A stretch of 15,121 bases of DNA, from contig CAZSAC010000040.1 in the NCBI GenBank assembly GCA_964604875.1, positions 1 to 15,121 of the forward strand, given 5' to 3'. How positions within the stretch are numbered: the stretch's first letter is position 1; every line of letters begins with the position of its first letter. The DNA comes from JAVVSR01 sp964604875 (GTDB lineage Bacteria > Bacillota > Clostridia > Christensenellales > CAG-917). Both the position numbers and the translations under genes were made by a program. Shown one piece after another: positions 1 through 7,936 of the stretch. Below the pieces are notes generated by a model. That model had not been told where the DNA came from, searched no databases, and saw nothing but the letters and a program-made list of their open reading frames with translations.

Positions 1-168
1 ATACGTATTAAAGCTGTCGACAAATCCCATATACGCATAATATTTTACAACAAAAAAATGATATGCATAGCATAATACGAAAAAATATAATAACCCGCCG
101 CAAAATACTGCTACGTTTTTACTTAAAAAGTGGTTATTTTTTTTAGATATTAATACTGCATTTATCAT
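1..168 (-). CDS. N-terminus of a membrane protein, cut by window edge (possible polymerase or other polysaccharide membrane protein)
   Basis: An ATG at 168-166 opens a frame that stays open for 56 codons to the left edge of the window. It starts only 5 bases after the stop of the preceding glycosyltransferase, so it continues the operon. The translated start is a short polar, basic segment (MINAVLISKKNNHF) followed by a hydrophobic, aromatic-rich stretch from about residue 19 to 45 that reads as a transmembrane helix, then YMGFVDSF. An integral membrane protein is the supported statement. Wzy polymerases and Wzx flippases are the membrane proteins still missing from this cluster, and Wzy-like proteins often begin this way, but 56 residues cannot decide between them. 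The Shine-Dalgarno is poor: AGGGA lies about 13 bases upstream, inside the end of the previous gene. Confidence 0.6.
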   Translation of the reverse strand, partial: MINAVLISKKNNHFLSKNVAVFCGGLLYFFVLCYAYHFFVVKYYAYMGFVDSFNTY

Positions 169-173
169 TTCGC

Positions 174-1265
174 TTATATTTCCCTATACAAATCTAATAA
201 TACTTTTTCTTGAGAATCCCAAGAAAATTTGTTTGCAATTTTTGAGCAGTTTCTGCTAAAAGTCTCGTTTGTATTTTTGTCCAAAAGAGCTTCAATCGCG
301 CTTCTGATTTCGGTTACGCTTTGTGGATTCACACATATTCCTATCTCATTATCCTCAACAATTGGCTTCCAAAGTTGAAAATCTGTCGCAACCATTGGTA
401 CAGAGCAAGCTATATATTCAAAAAGTTTTAATACTCCCAATGTTCCTAATTTTCCGCCCAAGGATTCGCTATAGTTACATACAACCAATCCAACCATACT
501 TTTGGAATAAAGCTCCAAAACTTTATCATAAGACAATTTTCCAAGCAGAACAACCTTATCAAAGCCCGGAATAGTTTTTAGGTAATTGGTATACTCATCT
601 GCGCATTCGCCGGCGATATAATATTTTATATTGTCAATTTCGCTTATCGCTTCAATAATCTTGTCGTGCATATAATGCAGACTGATACCTCCTGCAAAAC
701 AAAGAATTCTCTCCGGATTTCGAGTTATGTTAGCTATTGCCGTAGGATAATTAGTTATCATCACCGTATTATCATTTATTTTTTTCAATCTATCGCAGAT
801 ATGTGGCGTAACAGAGATTACTGCGTCGAATTTTTTTATTGATTTTTTCTCTTTAGATTCATAAAGTTTTCTTACCAAAGGACGAATACGTCTTGGAAGC
901 CATGGCTTTTCCATAATTTTGAATCCATAATCCTCGTGGCTGTCAAAAATAACTTTTTTTCCGTTTTTTTTGAGTTTTACCCCAAGCGATAATAATTCAG
1001 GGTCGTGAAGATGATAGATATCTGCGTTGATTTCCAATGCCTGCTTCATCAATAATTTGCCCGATGAAAGAATTCTGTCAATTCGATTCTTAAACGCTTT
1101 TTTAACAGATATAATTTTAATTCCATCCACGATTTCGTCAGGTTTTTGGTCGATACAAAGCAAGCTAACATCGTACCCGTTGTTTGCTAAGGACTTACAG
1201 ATTTTTTGAAAAATTCTAACGTCATAACGGTTATGAACGCTTGTAACCTGACATACTTTAATCAT
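174..1265 (-). CDS. Glycosyltransferase family 4 (GT-B)
   Basis: This is a 363-residue cytoplasmic GT-B glycosyltransferase, the usual length for family GT4, which moves a sugar from a nucleotide donor onto a lipid-linked acceptor. The N-terminal acceptor domain has the TSVHNRYDVRIF start (8-19), HLHDPELL (85-92) and DSHED (108-112). These are typical of a GT4 subgroup found in polysaccharide clusters. The C-terminal donor domain has TNYP (171-174), FAGGIS (190-195) and the donor-site segment VLKLFEYIACSVP (278-290). In that segment the glycine usual before the proline region is replaced by Ser-Val. There is no signal peptide or membrane helix. The start is an ATG abutting the TAG stop of the oxidoreductase (TAGATG), so translation is probably coupled; the nearest GGAGG is 13 bases upstream, which is long. 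Donor and acceptor are unknown. Given the neighbours, ManNAc3NAcA is a candidate donor sugar, but this is inference. Confidence 0.9.
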   Translation of the reverse strand: MIKVCQVTSVHNRYDVRIFQKICKSLANNGYDVSLLCIDQKPDEIVDGIKIISVKKAFKNRIDRILSSGKLLMKQALEINADIYHLHDPELLSLGVKLKKNGKKVIFDSHEDYGFKIMEKPWLPRRIRPLVRKLYESKEKKSIKKFDAVISVTPHICDRLKKINDNTVMITNYPTAIANITRNPERILCFAGGISLHYMHDKIIEAISEIDNIKYYIAGECADEYTNYLKTIPGFDKVVLLGKLSYDKVLELYSKSMVGLVVCNYSESLGGKLGTLGVLKLFEYIACSVPMVATDFQLWKPIVEDNEIGICVNPQSVTEIRSAIEALLDKNTNETFSRNCSKIANKFSWDSQEKVLLDLYREI

Positions 1266-2345
1266 CTATTTTTTGAAACCTCCAACAAAATCTAAGCTGG
1301 CTGTGTTTTCGAGAGGTAATTTAACAGGAGCTCCTGTGAAAGAGGATTTATATATTGCCAAAACAAGTTCCAAAGCTCTTTTTCCTGCTTCTGCGTCAAC
1401 ATAAGGCGCGCGGTTATTTTTTATTGCGTCTATAACGTCGGCGAATAAGCTTGTATGTCCGTTTCCATAAACGTTTGAAGTCGCCTCGTGGAAGCCGAGT
1501 TTTTCCGCATCTCCCTCGTTCGTATCAGCAAAATCCCAAACGTCAATGGCATTGGTGGATTTTCCTCCCAACTTCACAGTTCCGTTTTTTCCAAAAAGGT
1601 ATAACGTCTCTTCAAGGTTTTTTGGATAAACATTTGTAGTACCCTCGACTGTGCCAACAGCGCCGTTTTTAAATCGAATAACTGCCATTCCAATATCTTC
1701 ACATTCCAAATAATCGTGGAACTGTTGTTTTGTTACGCCGTATACTTCGTCAATTTCATCGCCGAGCATCCACCTTAACAAATCTATCCCGTGAATACAC
1801 TGGTTCATAAGCGCGCCGCCGTCTTGTGCCCAAGTCCCTCTCCACGGCGCTTGGGTATAATAATCCTTATTGCGGTTCCACCTAACGTGAATACTACCGT
1901 GAGACAGCTTTCCAAACCTACCGTTTTCCAAAGCATTTCGCATATCTTGGACGGCTATATTAAAACGATTTTGGTGACAAGCGGATACTTTCACACCCTT
2001 TTGTTTAGATAAATCGATAATCTTCTGCGCGTCAGAAATGCTCATCGCCATAGGTTTTTCAATGATAACATTTACGCCTTTGTCTATACAATATAAAGCA
2101 ATTTCTGCGTGTAAGCCACTTTCTGTTGCAATACTAACAAGATTAACCTCGTTTTCTGCCAACATCATCTTGTAATCGGTGTATCGTTTAATGGAACTGT
2201 CTGACTGCAAATTATGTTTTGCAAGAACGTCTTCCATATGGCTTTCTACAACGTCGCAAACGGCGACAATTTCCAAGCCGTTAGCAACGGCGGCCTTTAT
2301 GTGATTTGTGGAAATTCTTCCACATCCAATTAACGCGTATTTCAT
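1266..2345 (-). CDS. wlbA: Gfo/Idh/MocA-family oxidoreductase, probable UDP-GlcNAcA 3-dehydrogenase (WlbA/WbpB)
   Basis: This probable NAD-dependent enzyme oxidises C3 of UDP-N-acetylglucosaminuronic acid to the 3-keto sugar, step two of the ManNAc3NAcA pathway. The 359 residues show an N-terminal Rossmann fold with ALIGCGRIS (4-12), the family's EKP triad (96-98, K97 the expected catalytic lysine) and a C-terminal sugar-binding domain with YYTQAPWRGTW (162-172), DGGALMNQ (175-182) and HGIDLL (185-190). From memory, this longer form with the QAPWRGTW and HxxID elements resembles the Bordetella/Chromobacterium WlbA group more than P. aeruginosa WbpB. WbpE, WbpD, WbpA and WbpI in the same operon support the role. 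The gene starts 1 base after the upstream stop, with GAGG 6 bases before the ATG inside the upstream gene. A generic Gfo/Idh sugar dehydrogenase of other specificity is the alternative. Confidence 0.82.
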   Translation of the reverse strand: MKYALIGCGRISTNHIKAAVANGLEIVAVCDVVESHMEDVLAKHNLQSDSSIKRYTDYKMMLAENEVNLVSIATESGLHAEIALYCIDKGVNVIIEKPMAMSISDAQKIIDLSKQKGVKVSACHQNRFNIAVQDMRNALENGRFGKLSHGSIHVRWNRNKDYYTQAPWRGTWAQDGGALMNQCIHGIDLLRWMLGDEIDEVYGVTKQQFHDYLECEDIGMAVIRFKNGAVGTVEGTTNVYPKNLEETLYLFGKNGTVKLGGKSTNAIDVWDFADTNEGDAEKLGFHEATSNVYGNGHTSLFADVIDAIKNNRAPYVDAEAGKRALELVLAIYKSSFTGAPVKLPLENTASLDFVGGFKK

Positions 2346-2346
2346 A

Positions 2347-3771
2347 TTAACCTCTTCTATATTTGTATTTTACTCTATATGGTTTAAAGCCTAAATCTGT
2401 TTTGAAGTTTCTAAGTCCGGCGCCTGCGCCAAACCAAGTATCATAGAAAAAGTATCTGGCGTTATTCCATTTTCCATTTAGCCACAATCTGATGCACTCG
2501 CTTATCATATAGTGCATAATTCCATCATTTAAATAGTCTGCATGACCTAACAGTCTGCTAATTATTATAAAGTCCCCTGCATTTATAAGATAACAATAAG
2601 AGATCAGTTTGCCATCAGCATTGAAAACTCCGAAACAATCCTTATCTTTTGCATTTTCAACAATTGCCTGAGCGTCGGAATAGCTGGGATTCATCACGTT
2701 TCCCTGTCTTTCTTGTTTGGATGAGTTTATTTCTAATATATCTTTTACATTATCGGCGACGCTAATTGGGGAGAATGTATAAGACATTTTAATGCACTTG
2801 TTCCTTTTGGTACGAATAACTTGCTTTTCTTTTCCTACCAAAAAACCATCAAAGGTTTCAGGCTTTTCTAAAAGACAAGCTCCCAAAGTTTTGTTTCTGA
2901 AAACCTTGTATTTTGGATGTCTTTTTGTAAAATATTTATAAGTGCTTTTATTGTTTTCGCCCTCAAAAATCAATTGCTCTTTTGGAAGCGCAAGTATTTC
3001 TTTGACCGTTTTCAACACTTTATGGATTTTACAGCCTAGCTTAAATTTTAAACCTTTAATTGCTCTTTTAATATCAATACATAATCGATTTAAAAAACTA
3101 GAATCCCAACTGCGTGGATGGACTAATAAATAATATCTACTTGCCTCAGAAAAATCGGAAAGTTCCATAAATTTTGCATTGCCGTCAGAACAATATTTGG
3201 TAGCGTCCATAAGCGTACTGTCATACGCTTCATATAATATCCCGCACTCGTTCCTTAATTGCGTCGTTAAGAACTCATTGTTGATGACGCCAACTTTGCG
3301 ATTTACAAAATCCCCGTGAGAAGCTATCGTAACACAAGGCGCGCCTATTTTTTTTCTAGTATCTTCAAGGTTTTTCTTAAAAATTTCGCCGATTTTCCCA
3401 AAAGCCGCTTTTATTTCTTTCTTATCGCAAAGATTATGTTTATAAGCGTAGTCCGAAACCTCTTCAAAATGGTAAGACACTTCACAGCCAAACTCTTTTA
3501 AGGATTCTATGAGTTTTTTGTTCATTGTCGAACGTCTAAAATAATAAGTACTTCGGATTCCTAATTTTTTTTCTATTGAAAACATTTTTTTTGCAATAGA
3601 AACATCCGTATCAATATCGTGTCTTAAAAATACCAGTTTTTCCCCTAGGGAAAATTCCTCTAACGGAACAAAAGAAAAACCATTATTAAGCGCTTTTTCT
3701 AAAAGCTTCCTATATTCGTTAAGGCGACTTTTCCCGAAATAGTCATTTTTGATTCTGTCTAATAAACTCAT
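2347..3771 (-). CDS. Two-domain protein: polysaccharide-deacetylase-like (HDxD) N-terminus fused to a GNAT-like C-terminus
   Basis: I do not know a characterised protein with this layout. Residues about 45-225 look like a NodB/CE4-type barrel of the HDxD variety: FLRHDID (48-54) is the putative metal/acid motif, followed by GIRSTYYFRRS (71-81), a YHFEE segment (100-104), ASHGDF (150-155) and VHPRSW (218-223). Residues about 285-474 are a separate domain starting HPKYKVFRNK (285-294) and ending WFGAGAGLRNF...GFKPYR. That order of elements resembles GNAT/FemX-like acyltransferase folds seen in polysaccharide loci. The linker (about 226-284) is rich in lysine. There is no signal peptide or membrane segment, so both domains should be cytoplasmic, unlike classical secreted CE4 deacetylases. 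Its place between the epimerase and the 3-dehydrogenase suggests that it edits an acyl group on a pathway sugar. ATG start with AAGG 9 bases upstream; 19 bases after the epimerase. Confidence 0.7.
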   Translation of the reverse strand: MSLLDRIKNDYFGKSRLNEYRKLLEKALNNGFSFVPLEEFSLGEKLVFLRHDIDTDVSIAKKMFSIEKKLGIRSTYYFRRSTMNKKLIESLKEFGCEVSYHFEEVSDYAYKHNLCDKKEIKAAFGKIGEIFKKNLEDTRKKIGAPCVTIASHGDFVNRKVGVINNEFLTTQLRNECGILYEAYDSTLMDATKYCSDGNAKFMELSDFSEASRYYLLVHPRSWDSSFLNRLCIDIKRAIKGLKFKLGCKIHKVLKTVKEILALPKEQLIFEGENNKSTYKYFTKRHPKYKVFRNKTLGACLLEKPETFDGFLVGKEKQVIRTKRNKCIKMSYTFSPISVADNVKDILEINSSKQERQGNVMNPSYSDAQAIVENAKDKDCFGVFNADGKLISYCYLINAGDFIIISRLLGHADYLNDGIMHYMISECIRLWLNGKWNNARYFFYDTWFGAGAGLRNFKTDLGFKPYRVKYKYRRG

Positions 3772-3790
3772 TATATTTTTCCTTGCGGCA

Positions 3791-4882
3791 TTATATGCTT
3801 GCCGTAGATATTATATCACATATTTTCTGCGCGGCGTCTCCATTCCCGTAATAGGATTTCTTTTGGGTTTTATCTGCGCAAACATTTAATACCTTGTTCA
3901 AAATATCAGCTTTATCGGGTTTTGCTAATATATTATTGTTTCCTAAAAGGGTTTCTACCCACTCTGTTTGGTCACGGACTGTAACGCAAGGGGTGTTTAA
4001 GATATACGCTTCTTTTTGCAATCCGCCGCTATCGGTAACAACTTTTTTTGCATTTTGTGTAAAAAACAGCATATCGGTATAACCCATTGGTTCGCAAAAT
4101 AAGATATTTTTATAGTCATTTTTATCTCTAAGTTCTCGAACCATACCCTTTATTCGAGGGTGAACCGGGAAGATAACTTTTTCGTCGAATTCTTCAAACG
4201 CTGACAAAATATTGCTTATTTTTATTATATCATCTGTGTTTTCTGCGCGGTGTATTGTTGCCATATACCAGTTTGACGGCGCGTCGGCTTTTTCTAATAA
4301 CGGAACAAGTCTCTTCAAAAAATAATCCTTGTTTTTTTGAGCATTTTGCTGAGAATAATACAATACCGCGTCGCACATAACATCGCCGACGTTATACACG
4401 TTTTGAACAATGCCTTCCTTTTTAAGGTTATCAACAGCTGTATCCGTTGGGCAAAAAAGCAAAGTGGAAATGTGGTCGGTAAGTATGCGGTTTTGTTCCT
4501 CCGGCATTCTCATATTGTACGAGCGCAAACCTGCCTCTATATGAATAACGGGAATATGGATTTTGCTTGCTGCAAGAGCGCCCGCCAATGTTGAATTTGT
4601 ATCCCCGTAAGTCAATAAATAATCGGGTTTTTCGTCAAACAAAACCTTTTCTATTTTTTCCAGCATTTCGCCCGTTTGAGTTGCGTGCGAACCGGACCCT
4701 ACGCCCAAATTATAGTCGGGATAAGGAATTTGCAATTCATCGAAAAAAATATCAGACATATTTTTATCGTAATGTTGCCCTGTATGCACTAAAATCTCAT
4801 CAAACTTTTGTCGTAAAACGCGGGATACGGCTGCAGCTTTAATAAACTGCGGCCTCGCGCCTACTATTGTTACGATTTTCAT
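3791..4882 (-). CDS. wbpI: Non-hydrolysing UDP-HexNAc 2-epimerase, probable UDP-GlcNAc3NAcA 2-epimerase (WbpI)
   Basis: The enzyme inverts C2 of a UDP-2-acetamido sugar. Here it is the likely last step, turning UDP-2,3-diacetamido-glucuronate into UDP-ManNAc3NAcA. The 363 residues match the WecB/WbpI family and its landmarks are all present: GARPQFIKA (8-16), HTGQHYD (33-39), YGDTNS (92-97, D94), HIEAGLR (114-120, E116), PEEQNRILTDH (127-137), HRAEN (211-215, H211) and the UDP-binding DSGGLQKEA (284-292). D94, E116, the glutamate in PEEQNR and H211 match the catalytic residues known for E. coli WecB. The ATG overlaps the upstream wbpA stop by one base (TAATG) and has GAGG 7 bases upstream. 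Taken alone it could be a UDP-GlcNAc 2-epimerase (WecB/MnaA). The full wbp set around it favours WbpI, and a separate WecC-type ManNAc dehydrogenase is not seen. Confidence 0.87.
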   Translation of the reverse strand: MKIVTIVGARPQFIKAAAVSRVLRQKFDEILVHTGQHYDKNMSDIFFDELQIPYPDYNLGVGSGSHATQTGEMLEKIEKVLFDEKPDYLLTYGDTNSTLAGALAASKIHIPVIHIEAGLRSYNMRMPEEQNRILTDHISTLLFCPTDTAVDNLKKEGIVQNVYNVGDVMCDAVLYYSQQNAQKNKDYFLKRLVPLLEKADAPSNWYMATIHRAENTDDIIKISNILSAFEEFDEKVIFPVHPRIKGMVRELRDKNDYKNILFCEPMGYTDMLFFTQNAKKVVTDSGGLQKEAYILNTPCVTVRDQTEWVETLLGNNNILAKPDKADILNKVLNVCADKTQKKSYYGNGDAAQKICDIISTASI

Positions 4883-6198
4883 TATAAAACCTCGATTACT
4901 GCTCTGTTAGCAATATTTTTCATAGCGTTTTTCGTATCGAAAACTGCCTTGGCATTGTTTGCTACCATATCATAATCTACTTTTTTGGTATGACCGGCTG
5001 TCACGATAACAACGTCATACTTTTTAACGTCTTCATTTGAAAGAGTTTTTAGGCTTTGGTACTTTTTGCCTTTATAACGATATTCTGCAACATATGGATC
5101 ATAATAATCAACAACACAACCTTCCGTATTCATAAGCTCGCGGACAACGAGGGCGGGGCTTTCGCGGTAGTCGTCAATATCATTTTTATAAGCAACTCCA
5201 AGCTGTAAAACCTTTGCGCCATTTAAAGATTTTTGGTGTTTATTTAGGATATCGCCCAAACGTTCGACAGTATATTCGGGCATCTTATCGTTTATCATCA
5301 TTGAAGATTCTATCATAGAGGTATGGAAACCAAATTCACGCGCTTTCCAACTTAGATAATAAGGGTCCAAAGGAATGCAATGTCCGCCTAAACCGGGGCC
5401 GGGATAAAACGGTTGGAAGCCATAGGGTTTTGTTTTTGCAGCGTCGATAACTTCCCAAATGCTAATGCCCATTTTGTGGCAAAGTTGAGCAAGCTCATTT
5501 ATTAAACCGATGTTTATATTTCTATATGTGTTTTCCAAAATCTTTTCCATTTCGGCAACTGCGGGGCTTGAAACAGTATGAACGTCGCCTGCGAGAACGG
5601 CGCGGTACATTGTTGCGATAACTTCGCAAGCGTCGTCACCGATTGCGCCAACAACCTTAGGGGTATTTTTGGTTTTATAAATTAGATTACCCGGGTCAAC
5701 ACGCTCGGGGCTGAACCCAAGATAAAAATCCTTTCCGCACACTAAACCGCTGCCTTCTTCTAAAATAGGCTTAATTAGCTCCTCAGTAGTTCCGGGGTAC
5801 GTTGTGCTTTCTAAAACGACCATAGTGTTTTTCTTTAAATATTTGGAAACCGACCTGGTTGAACTTTCTACATAGCTTATATCAGGTTGTTGATGGATAT
5901 CCAATGGAGTCGGCACGCATATTGCGATAAAGTCAACGTCGCATACCTTAGAAAAATCCGTCGTGGCGGTCAACATACCCGCCTTTACCAACTCGGCAAG
6001 TTCATCGTCTACAACGTCTCCTATATAGTTTTTACCTTGATTTACCAAATTTACTTTCTCTTGCTGAACGTCAAAGCCTATAGTTTTAAAACCGGCTTTT
6101 GCCTTTTCAACGGCAAGCGGAAGTCCCACATATCCTAATCCTACAACACCAACAACTATCGTTTTATTGTTTATTTTATTTAGCAACAGTTCTTTCAT
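4882..6198 (-). CDS. wbpA: UDP-N-acetyl-D-glucosamine 6-dehydrogenase (WbpA)
   Basis: This NAD-dependent enzyme oxidises the C6 hydroxyl of UDP-GlcNAc to the carboxylate in two steps, giving UDP-GlcNAcA, the entry to the ManNAc3NAcA route. Its 438 residues cover the three UDP-sugar dehydrogenase domains. They are the N-terminal Rossmann motif GLGYVGLP (20-27) with D43 as the likely NAD-selecting acidic residue, the central domain with ESTTYPGTTE (130-139), SPERVDPG (163-170) and the K219/N223 pair, and the catalytic cysteine C274 in GGHCIPLDP (271-279). A C-terminal UDP-binding domain follows (LGVAYKNDIDDYRESPA). ATG at 6198 is chosen because AAAGGAG sits 8 bases upstream; an in-frame TTG at 6201 is 5 bases from the same site and would add one residue. 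It follows wbpD by 5 bases. Closest alternative: UDP-ManNAc dehydrogenase (WecC). Confidence 0.9.
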   Translation of the reverse strand: MKELLLNKINNKTIVVGVVGLGYVGLPLAVEKAKAGFKTIGFDVQQEKVNLVNQGKNYIGDVVDDELAELVKAGMLTATTDFSKVCDVDFIAICVPTPLDIHQQPDISYVESSTRSVSKYLKKNTMVVLESTTYPGTTEELIKPILEEGSGLVCGKDFYLGFSPERVDPGNLIYKTKNTPKVVGAIGDDACEVIATMYRAVLAGDVHTVSSPAVAEMEKILENTYRNINIGLINELAQLCHKMGISIWEVIDAAKTKPYGFQPFYPGPGLGGHCIPLDPYYLSWKAREFGFHTSMIESSMMINDKMPEYTVERLGDILNKHQKSLNGAKVLQLGVAYKNDIDDYRESPALVVRELMNTEGCVVDYYDPYVAEYRYKGKKYQSLKTLSNEDVKKYDVVIVTAGHTKKVDYDMVANNAKAVFDTKNAMKNIANRAVIEVL

Positions 6199-6203
6199 CA
6201 AAA

Positions 6204-6791
6204 TTACTCCTTTATTTCAACAACTTTATTTTCAATTATGGTATATTTTTTGCCACACGTGGGGCAAACAGCCTCGTTGTGCTCAAATGACAGTTTAATA
6301 CCGCAGTTACACATATACCCAACCACCTTCGCAGGATTACCAACCACCAGCGCATAATCGGGAACATCCTTTGTAACAACGCTTCCCGCCCCTACAAGAG
6401 CGTATTTTCCAATACTGTGCCCACATATAATTGTGCTATTTGCGCCTAAAGAGCACCCCTTTCCAAGACGTGTTTCCTTATATTCATTTTTTCGGCAAAT
6501 ATGGCTTCGCGGATTTATCACATTGGTAAACACACAACTGGGGCCCATAAAAACATCATCCTCTGCAATAACTCCGGTATAAACGGATACGTTGTTTTGG
6601 ATTTTTACATTATTGCCCAAAACCACCTCTGAAGAGATAACTACATTTTGACCGATATTGCAATTATTGCCAATAACGCAATTTTTCATAATGTGCGAAA
6701 AATGCCAAATATGAGTGCCCTCGCCAATTTGGCAGGGCTCGTCTACATAGCTTGATTCGTGAACAAAATAATTTTTACTATTATTTTCCAT
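6204..6791 (-). CDS. wbpD: UDP-2-acetamido-3-amino-2,3-dideoxyglucuronate N-acetyltransferase (WbpD/WlbB)
   Basis: This left-handed beta-helix acetyltransferase uses acetyl-CoA to acetylate the 3-amino group made by WbpE, giving UDP-GlcNAc3NAcA. Residues 15-158 carry the imperfect hexapeptide repeats (for example IGEGTH, IGNNCN, LGNNVK, IQNNVS, IGKYAL). They include the WbpD-type signatures GTHIWHFSHI (25-34), KIQNNVSVYTGV (63-74), GPSCVFTNVINPRS (83-96) and LGANSTIICG (115-124), ending in VVGNPAKVVGYM. A C-terminal tail holds four cysteines, C161-x-C163 and C176-xx-C179, spaced like a small zinc ribbon; a metal is inferred, not shown. Length (195) is normal for the family. ATG start; 17 bases separate it from wbpE, with only a weak AGAGA before it. 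Its 3' end contains the ribosome binding site of wbpA. Confidence 0.92.
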   Translation of the reverse strand: MENNSKNYFVHESSYVDEPCQIGEGTHIWHFSHIMKNCVIGNNCNIGQNVVISSEVVLGNNVKIQNNVSVYTGVIAEDDVFMGPSCVFTNVINPRSHICRKNEYKETRLGKGCSLGANSTIICGHSIGKYALVGAGSVVTKDVPDYALVVGNPAKVVGYMCNCGIKLSFEHNEAVCPTCGKKYTIIENKVVEIKE

Positions 6792-6808
6792 TTCTCTATT
6801 ATAACCAA

Positions 6809-7933
6809 TTATTTATTTTTTTGCAATAATACATTTGTAATGTTTGATATATCGGCATCGGATAAATATGGATGCATCGGAATGCTCATAACACATTTAC
6901 TAAGTTTTTGAGAATTATCAAGGCTGACGTAATTTTTAACGCCTAAAAACGCAGTTTCTTTGTGCATCGGAACGGGATAATAAACCATTGATGGAATATT
7001 TTTTTCTTTAAGGAGTGATTGAAGTTTTCCTCTTTCTTCCTCGTCCTTTAATATCAAAGTATACTGCGCCCAACTTGAACCAAAACCTGTCGGGACAAGG
7101 GGAATAACATATTCCTCTTGTAATTGGCTTGTATATAAATTTGCAACCTTATTGCGCGCGTCAAGCTCATAATCTTTGAATGCGTCCAATTTTACTTCAA
7201 GTATCGCCGCTTGAACGGTGTCTAATCGACTGTTGTATCCTATCCTGACGTTATCGTATTTATCCGAGCCCTTTCCGTGTACCGCCAAAGACTGCATAAG
7301 CGCAAAATATTCATCATTATCCGTAAAAATAGCGCCGCCGTCACCATAACAGCCTAGAGGTTTTGCAGGGAAAAACGATGTGGTAGAAATATCTCCAAAG
7401 CTACAAGCCTTTTGACCGTTGATGCTTCCGCCAAAGCCTTGCGCGCCGTCTTCTATAACCGCAAGCTTATATTTATCAGCAATTTTTCTGATTGCAATAA
7501 AATTGGCGGGTTGCCCAAATAAATCAACCGCTATAATAGCTTTGGGCGTCAATTTTCCTTCTTCAATAACGGCTTTTATTGCTTTCTCTAAGCTTATGCT
7601 GCACATATTGAACGTGCGCGCGTCCACGTCAACAAAAATAGGAGTCGCCTTTTCTAACGCTACAACTTCTGCCGTAGCAAAAAATGTAAAATCGGGAACA
7701 AAAACGGCATCGTTCTCGCCTATATCAAAACACCTCAACGCAAGCGTCAAAGCGTCTGTCCCGTTGGCGCAAGTCAAGCAATGCTTTACCCCTACATAAT
7801 CGGCAAGTTTTTCGGATAAAGAATTAACCTCTTCCCCGCCAATGTAATGCGCATTTTCAATTGCTCTCAAAATTGCCGAATCCATTTTCGGCTTTAATGT
7901 TTCGTATTGCTTTTTTAAATCTATAAATTGCAT
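6809..7933 (-). CDS. wbpE: UDP-2-acetamido-2-deoxy-3-oxo-glucuronate aminotransferase (WbpE/WlbC), PLP-dependent
   Basis: This DegT/DnrJ/EryC1/StrS-family aminotransferase transfers an amino group, usually from glutamate, to the 3-keto carbon of UDP-3-oxo-GlcNAcA. The 374 residues are complete. The MQFIDLKKQY start, ANGTDAL (56-62), EDGAQGFG (161-168) with D162, and TSFFPAKPLGCYGDGG (185-200) with the PLP lysine K191 are the WbpE-type version of the fold. The SFFPAKPLGCYGDGG stretch in particular marks the 3-amino-uronate subgroup. It runs directly before wbpD and wbpA. ATG with a good AAAGGA 7 bases upstream, lying in the last codons of the preceding glycosyltransferase; 3 bases separate the genes. 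In P. aeruginosa, WbpE and WbpB act as a coupled pair; here the dehydrogenase is four genes further downstream. Confidence 0.93.
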   Translation of the reverse strand: MQFIDLKKQYETLKPKMDSAILRAIENAHYIGGEEVNSLSEKLADYVGVKHCLTCANGTDALTLALRCFDIGENDAVFVPDFTFFATAEVVALEKATPIFVDVDARTFNMCSISLEKAIKAVIEEGKLTPKAIIAVDLFGQPANFIAIRKIADKYKLAVIEDGAQGFGGSINGQKACSFGDISTTSFFPAKPLGCYGDGGAIFTDNDEYFALMQSLAVHGKGSDKYDNVRIGYNSRLDTVQAAILEVKLDAFKDYELDARNKVANLYTSQLQEEYVIPLVPTGFGSSWAQYTLILKDEEERGKLQSLLKEKNIPSMVYYPVPMHKETAFLGVKNYVSLDNSQKLSKCVMSIPMHPYLSDADISNITNVLLQKNK

Positions 7934-7936
7934 ATA

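Noticed and set aside
7419..7799. A 126-codon open frame on the plus strand inside wbpE.
   Set aside because: Antisense to the conserved PLP-binding region of WbpE; the frame is open only because of the composition of the real gene.
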